Shown in pieces: positions 62,744 through 64,000 of a stretch of 64,000 bases of DNA. Positions within the stretch are counted from its first letter, which is position 1. Every line of letters starts with the position of its first letter. This DNA comes from Salegentibacter sp. Hel_I_6. Its GTDB lineage: Bacteria > Bacteroidota > Bacteroidia > Flavobacteriales > Flavobacteriaceae. The notes below the pieces were generated by a model, which did not search any database, was not told the origin of the DNA, and saw only the letters and a list, made by a program, of their open reading frames with translations. The stretch lies in the NCBI RefSeq assembly GCF_000745315.1, contig NZ_JQNQ01000001.1:496001-560000 (forward strand), in the 5' to 3' direction. The translations under genes and the position numbers were made by a program.

Positions 62744-63436
62744 CTACTCCTTCTCTACTACATCCTCCAATACATCCCAAACATTATCGGCTACAATTTT
62801 GTAACCTTCGGCGGTTGGATGAATGCCGTCTTGCTGATTCAGTTCTGGATCGCCGGCAACACCTTCAAGAAGAAAAGGGATGAGTTCTACATTGTTTTCT
62901 TCGGCAAGTTCAGGGAAGATATTTCTAAAATCGGTTGTATATTCTTCCCCCATATTCGGTGGAATTTGCATTCCGGCTAAAACTATTTTAGTATCGGGAT
63001 TTTTCTCTTTTACAGTATCTATAATATCCTGAAGATTTCTACGAGTTTCAGCTATAGGGATTCCTCGTAAACCATCATTCGCTCCTAATTCTAATACAAA
63101 AATATCCACATTCTGTTTTAAAACCCATTCAATGCGGTTTTTCCCACTCGCGGTGGTTTCCCCGCTTAAGCCTGCATTTACTACTTCATAATTATAATTC
63201 AAAGAATCCAATCTATTCTGTATAAGTGCCGGGAATGCTTCAGAAGCTTCTAATCCCATCCCAGCGGTAAGGCTATTTCCGAAGAAAAGAATCACATTTT
63301 TTTCACTTACCTCAGATTTGGTTTCGGTTTGTGTTTCTTCTTTGCTTTTTTCTTCCGATTTCTTTTCGGCATTTTCTCCGCAGGAAATCATTATAAATAT
63401 TGAAAAAATAGCAAAATAATACTTCAAGTTTCTCAT
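62744..63436 (-). CDS. TesA-like SGNH/GDSL arylesterase lipoprotein
   Basis: 230 residues from the ATG at 63436; an in-frame start at 63457 would add 7 residues before the lipoprotein signal and is less likely. The signal ends FIMISC (Cys19), then a long Lys/Glu-rich linker. SGNH motifs: FFGNSLTAGMGL (block I Ser55, with Asn in place of Asp), block III GANDG and GIHPTAEGY with the catalytic His. This resembles E. coli TesA (lysophospholipase/thioesterase I), here anchored in the membrane. It is divergent from an ABC ATPase of YbbA type, the same gene neighbourhood as tesA-ybbA in E. coli. Confidence 0.9.
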   Translation of the reverse strand: MRNLKYYFAIFSIFIMISCGENAEKKSEEKSKEETQTETKSEVSEKNVILFFGNSLTAGMGLEASEAFPALIQNRLDSLNYNYEVVNAGLSGETTASGKNRIEWVLKQNVDIFVLELGANDGLRGIPIAETRRNLQDIIDTVKEKNPDTKIVLAGMQIPPNMGEEYTTDFRNIFPELAEENNVELIPFLLEGVAGDPELNQQDGIHPTAEGYKIVADNVWDVLEDVVEKE

Positions 63437-63509
63437 AGCAACGGGGTTTATAATCAAATCATTTCCTTATTTTGTCAGCATTCAAAAAAGACAATAATCA
63501 AGTAATAAG

Positions 63510-64000
63510 ATGGCAAAGATATTAAACGTTCGCAACCTGGAGAAAAGCTATTCCAGCGGTTCTAAAAAACTTAAAGTTCTCCAGGATATTAATTTTGAAG
63601 TTGAAGAACAAAAAACCTTTGCTATTGTAGGCCCATCCGGAAGTGGAAAAACCACGCTACTGGGACTTTGCGCGGGATTAGACAGGCCAGATTCTGGAAC
63701 TATTGATCTTTGCGGAAGCGAATTGAGTACGCTAGATGAAGATGAAAGAGCGCTATTGCGAAATCAACATATTGGATTTGTTTTCCAGGATTTTCAGTTG
63801 CTACCCACGCTTACTGCCTTAGAAAATGTGGCTGTTCCATTAGAACTTCAGGGGAATAAAGATGCTTCTAAAATAGGCAAGGAATTATTAGAAAAAGTAG
63901 GATTAGGCGATCGTATAAATCATTATCCTTCCCAACTTTCTGGAGGAGAACAGCAACGAGTGGCATTAGCGCGCGCTTTTTCTACCCGGCCTTCTGTATT
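63510..64000 (+). CDS. ABC transporter ATP-binding protein, YbbA/LolD type, 3' end outside window
   Basis: The first 163 codons are present, starting at the ATG at 63510. Walker A GPSGSGKT (residues 41-49 region), Q-loop FVFQDFQLLPTLT, and ABC signature LSGGEQQRVALARA, characteristic of the LolD/YbbA/MacB group, followed by the cut. YbbA works with a large FtsX-type permease (YbbP), probably encoded just past the window. Its neighbour in divergent orientation is the TesA-like esterase. It would sit on the cytosolic face of the inner membrane. Confidence 0.9.
   Translation, partial: MAKILNVRNLEKSYSSGSKKLKVLQDINFEVEEQKTFAIVGPSGSGKTTLLGLCAGLDRPDSGTIDLCGSELSTLDEDERALLRNQHIGFVFQDFQLLPTLTALENVAVPLELQGNKDASKIGKELLEKVGLGDRINHYPSQLSGGEQQRVALARAFSTRPSV

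Noticed and set aside
63437..63457. Upstream start for the TesA-like lipoprotein
   Set aside because: Seven extra residues before the signal peptide; the ATG at 63436 gives a standard lipoprotein signal.

Overview
The window is about 64 kb of low-GC chromosome from a member of the Bacteroidota, most likely a marine Flavobacteriaceae (inference; a Gramella/Salegentibacter/Zunongwangia-type genome would fit). Grounds: a SusC/SusD pair, several flavobacterial lipoproteins (short signal then Cys), -7 promoter boxes of the form TAnnTTTG, almost no Shine-Dalgarno sequences, a MoxR/DUF58/BatA-like operon, a TldD/TldE pair and several families of short palindromic intergenic repeats. There is no rRNA, tRNA, CRISPR array, transposase, integrase or phage gene. 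The first and last genes are cut by the window edges.

Layout. (1) 1-5762: end of an RsmB/NOP2-type rRNA methyltransferase, a small lamin-tail-domain lipoprotein, a spacer packed with palindromic repeats, and single-chain purL. (2) 6011-14488: a fatty-acid beta-oxidation block: acyl-CoA synthetase, MarR regulator with a clear operator/promoter, then fadN-fadA-fadE in the order of the Bacillus fadNAE operon. A small four-helix-bundle (23S rRNA intervening-sequence type) gene lies between fadA and fadE, inside the two halves of a palindromic repeat. (3) 14602-21966: an osmotic-stress block: two MscS-type channels, a GH15 enzyme (possible trehalase) divergent from a fused OtsA-OtsB trehalose synthase/phosphatase, and a YtxH protein. 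(4) 22106-29666: M28 peptidase, dienelactone-hydrolase lipoprotein, a small membrane protein with a PRC-barrel protein, Tex, and a divergent App1-type phosphatase / diacylglycerol-kinase-type pair.

(5) 29946-43638: a SusC/SusD locus without polysaccharide-degrading enzymes. It is followed by two giant lipoproteins (FG-GAP propeller, ASPIC/UnbV, FG-GAP propeller), a lipoprotein with the complete vanadium-haloperoxidase/acid-phosphatase active site, and a GyrI-like protein. A LacI-type operator lies upstream of susC. This is the best candidate for an undescribed system. (6) 43944-48133: dinB and an alternative DnaE, a mutagenic-repair cassette. (7) 48344-57372: two tandem homologous membrane proteins, then on the minus strand a six-gene DUF4159/MoxR/DUF58/BatA-like/DUF4175-like operon. 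That operon has an apparent one-base frameshift at the start of the BatA-like gene, a His/Asp-rich insert, and repeat copies on both sides of moxR. (8) 57437-64000: zinc-ribbon/YbjQ protein, TldE and Tat-signal TldD, a CNNM/CBS membrane protein, a TesA-like lipoprotein esterase, and a divergent YbbA/LolD-type ABC ATPase cut by the window end.

All functions come from motif recognition and gene order read by eye; no database search was run.
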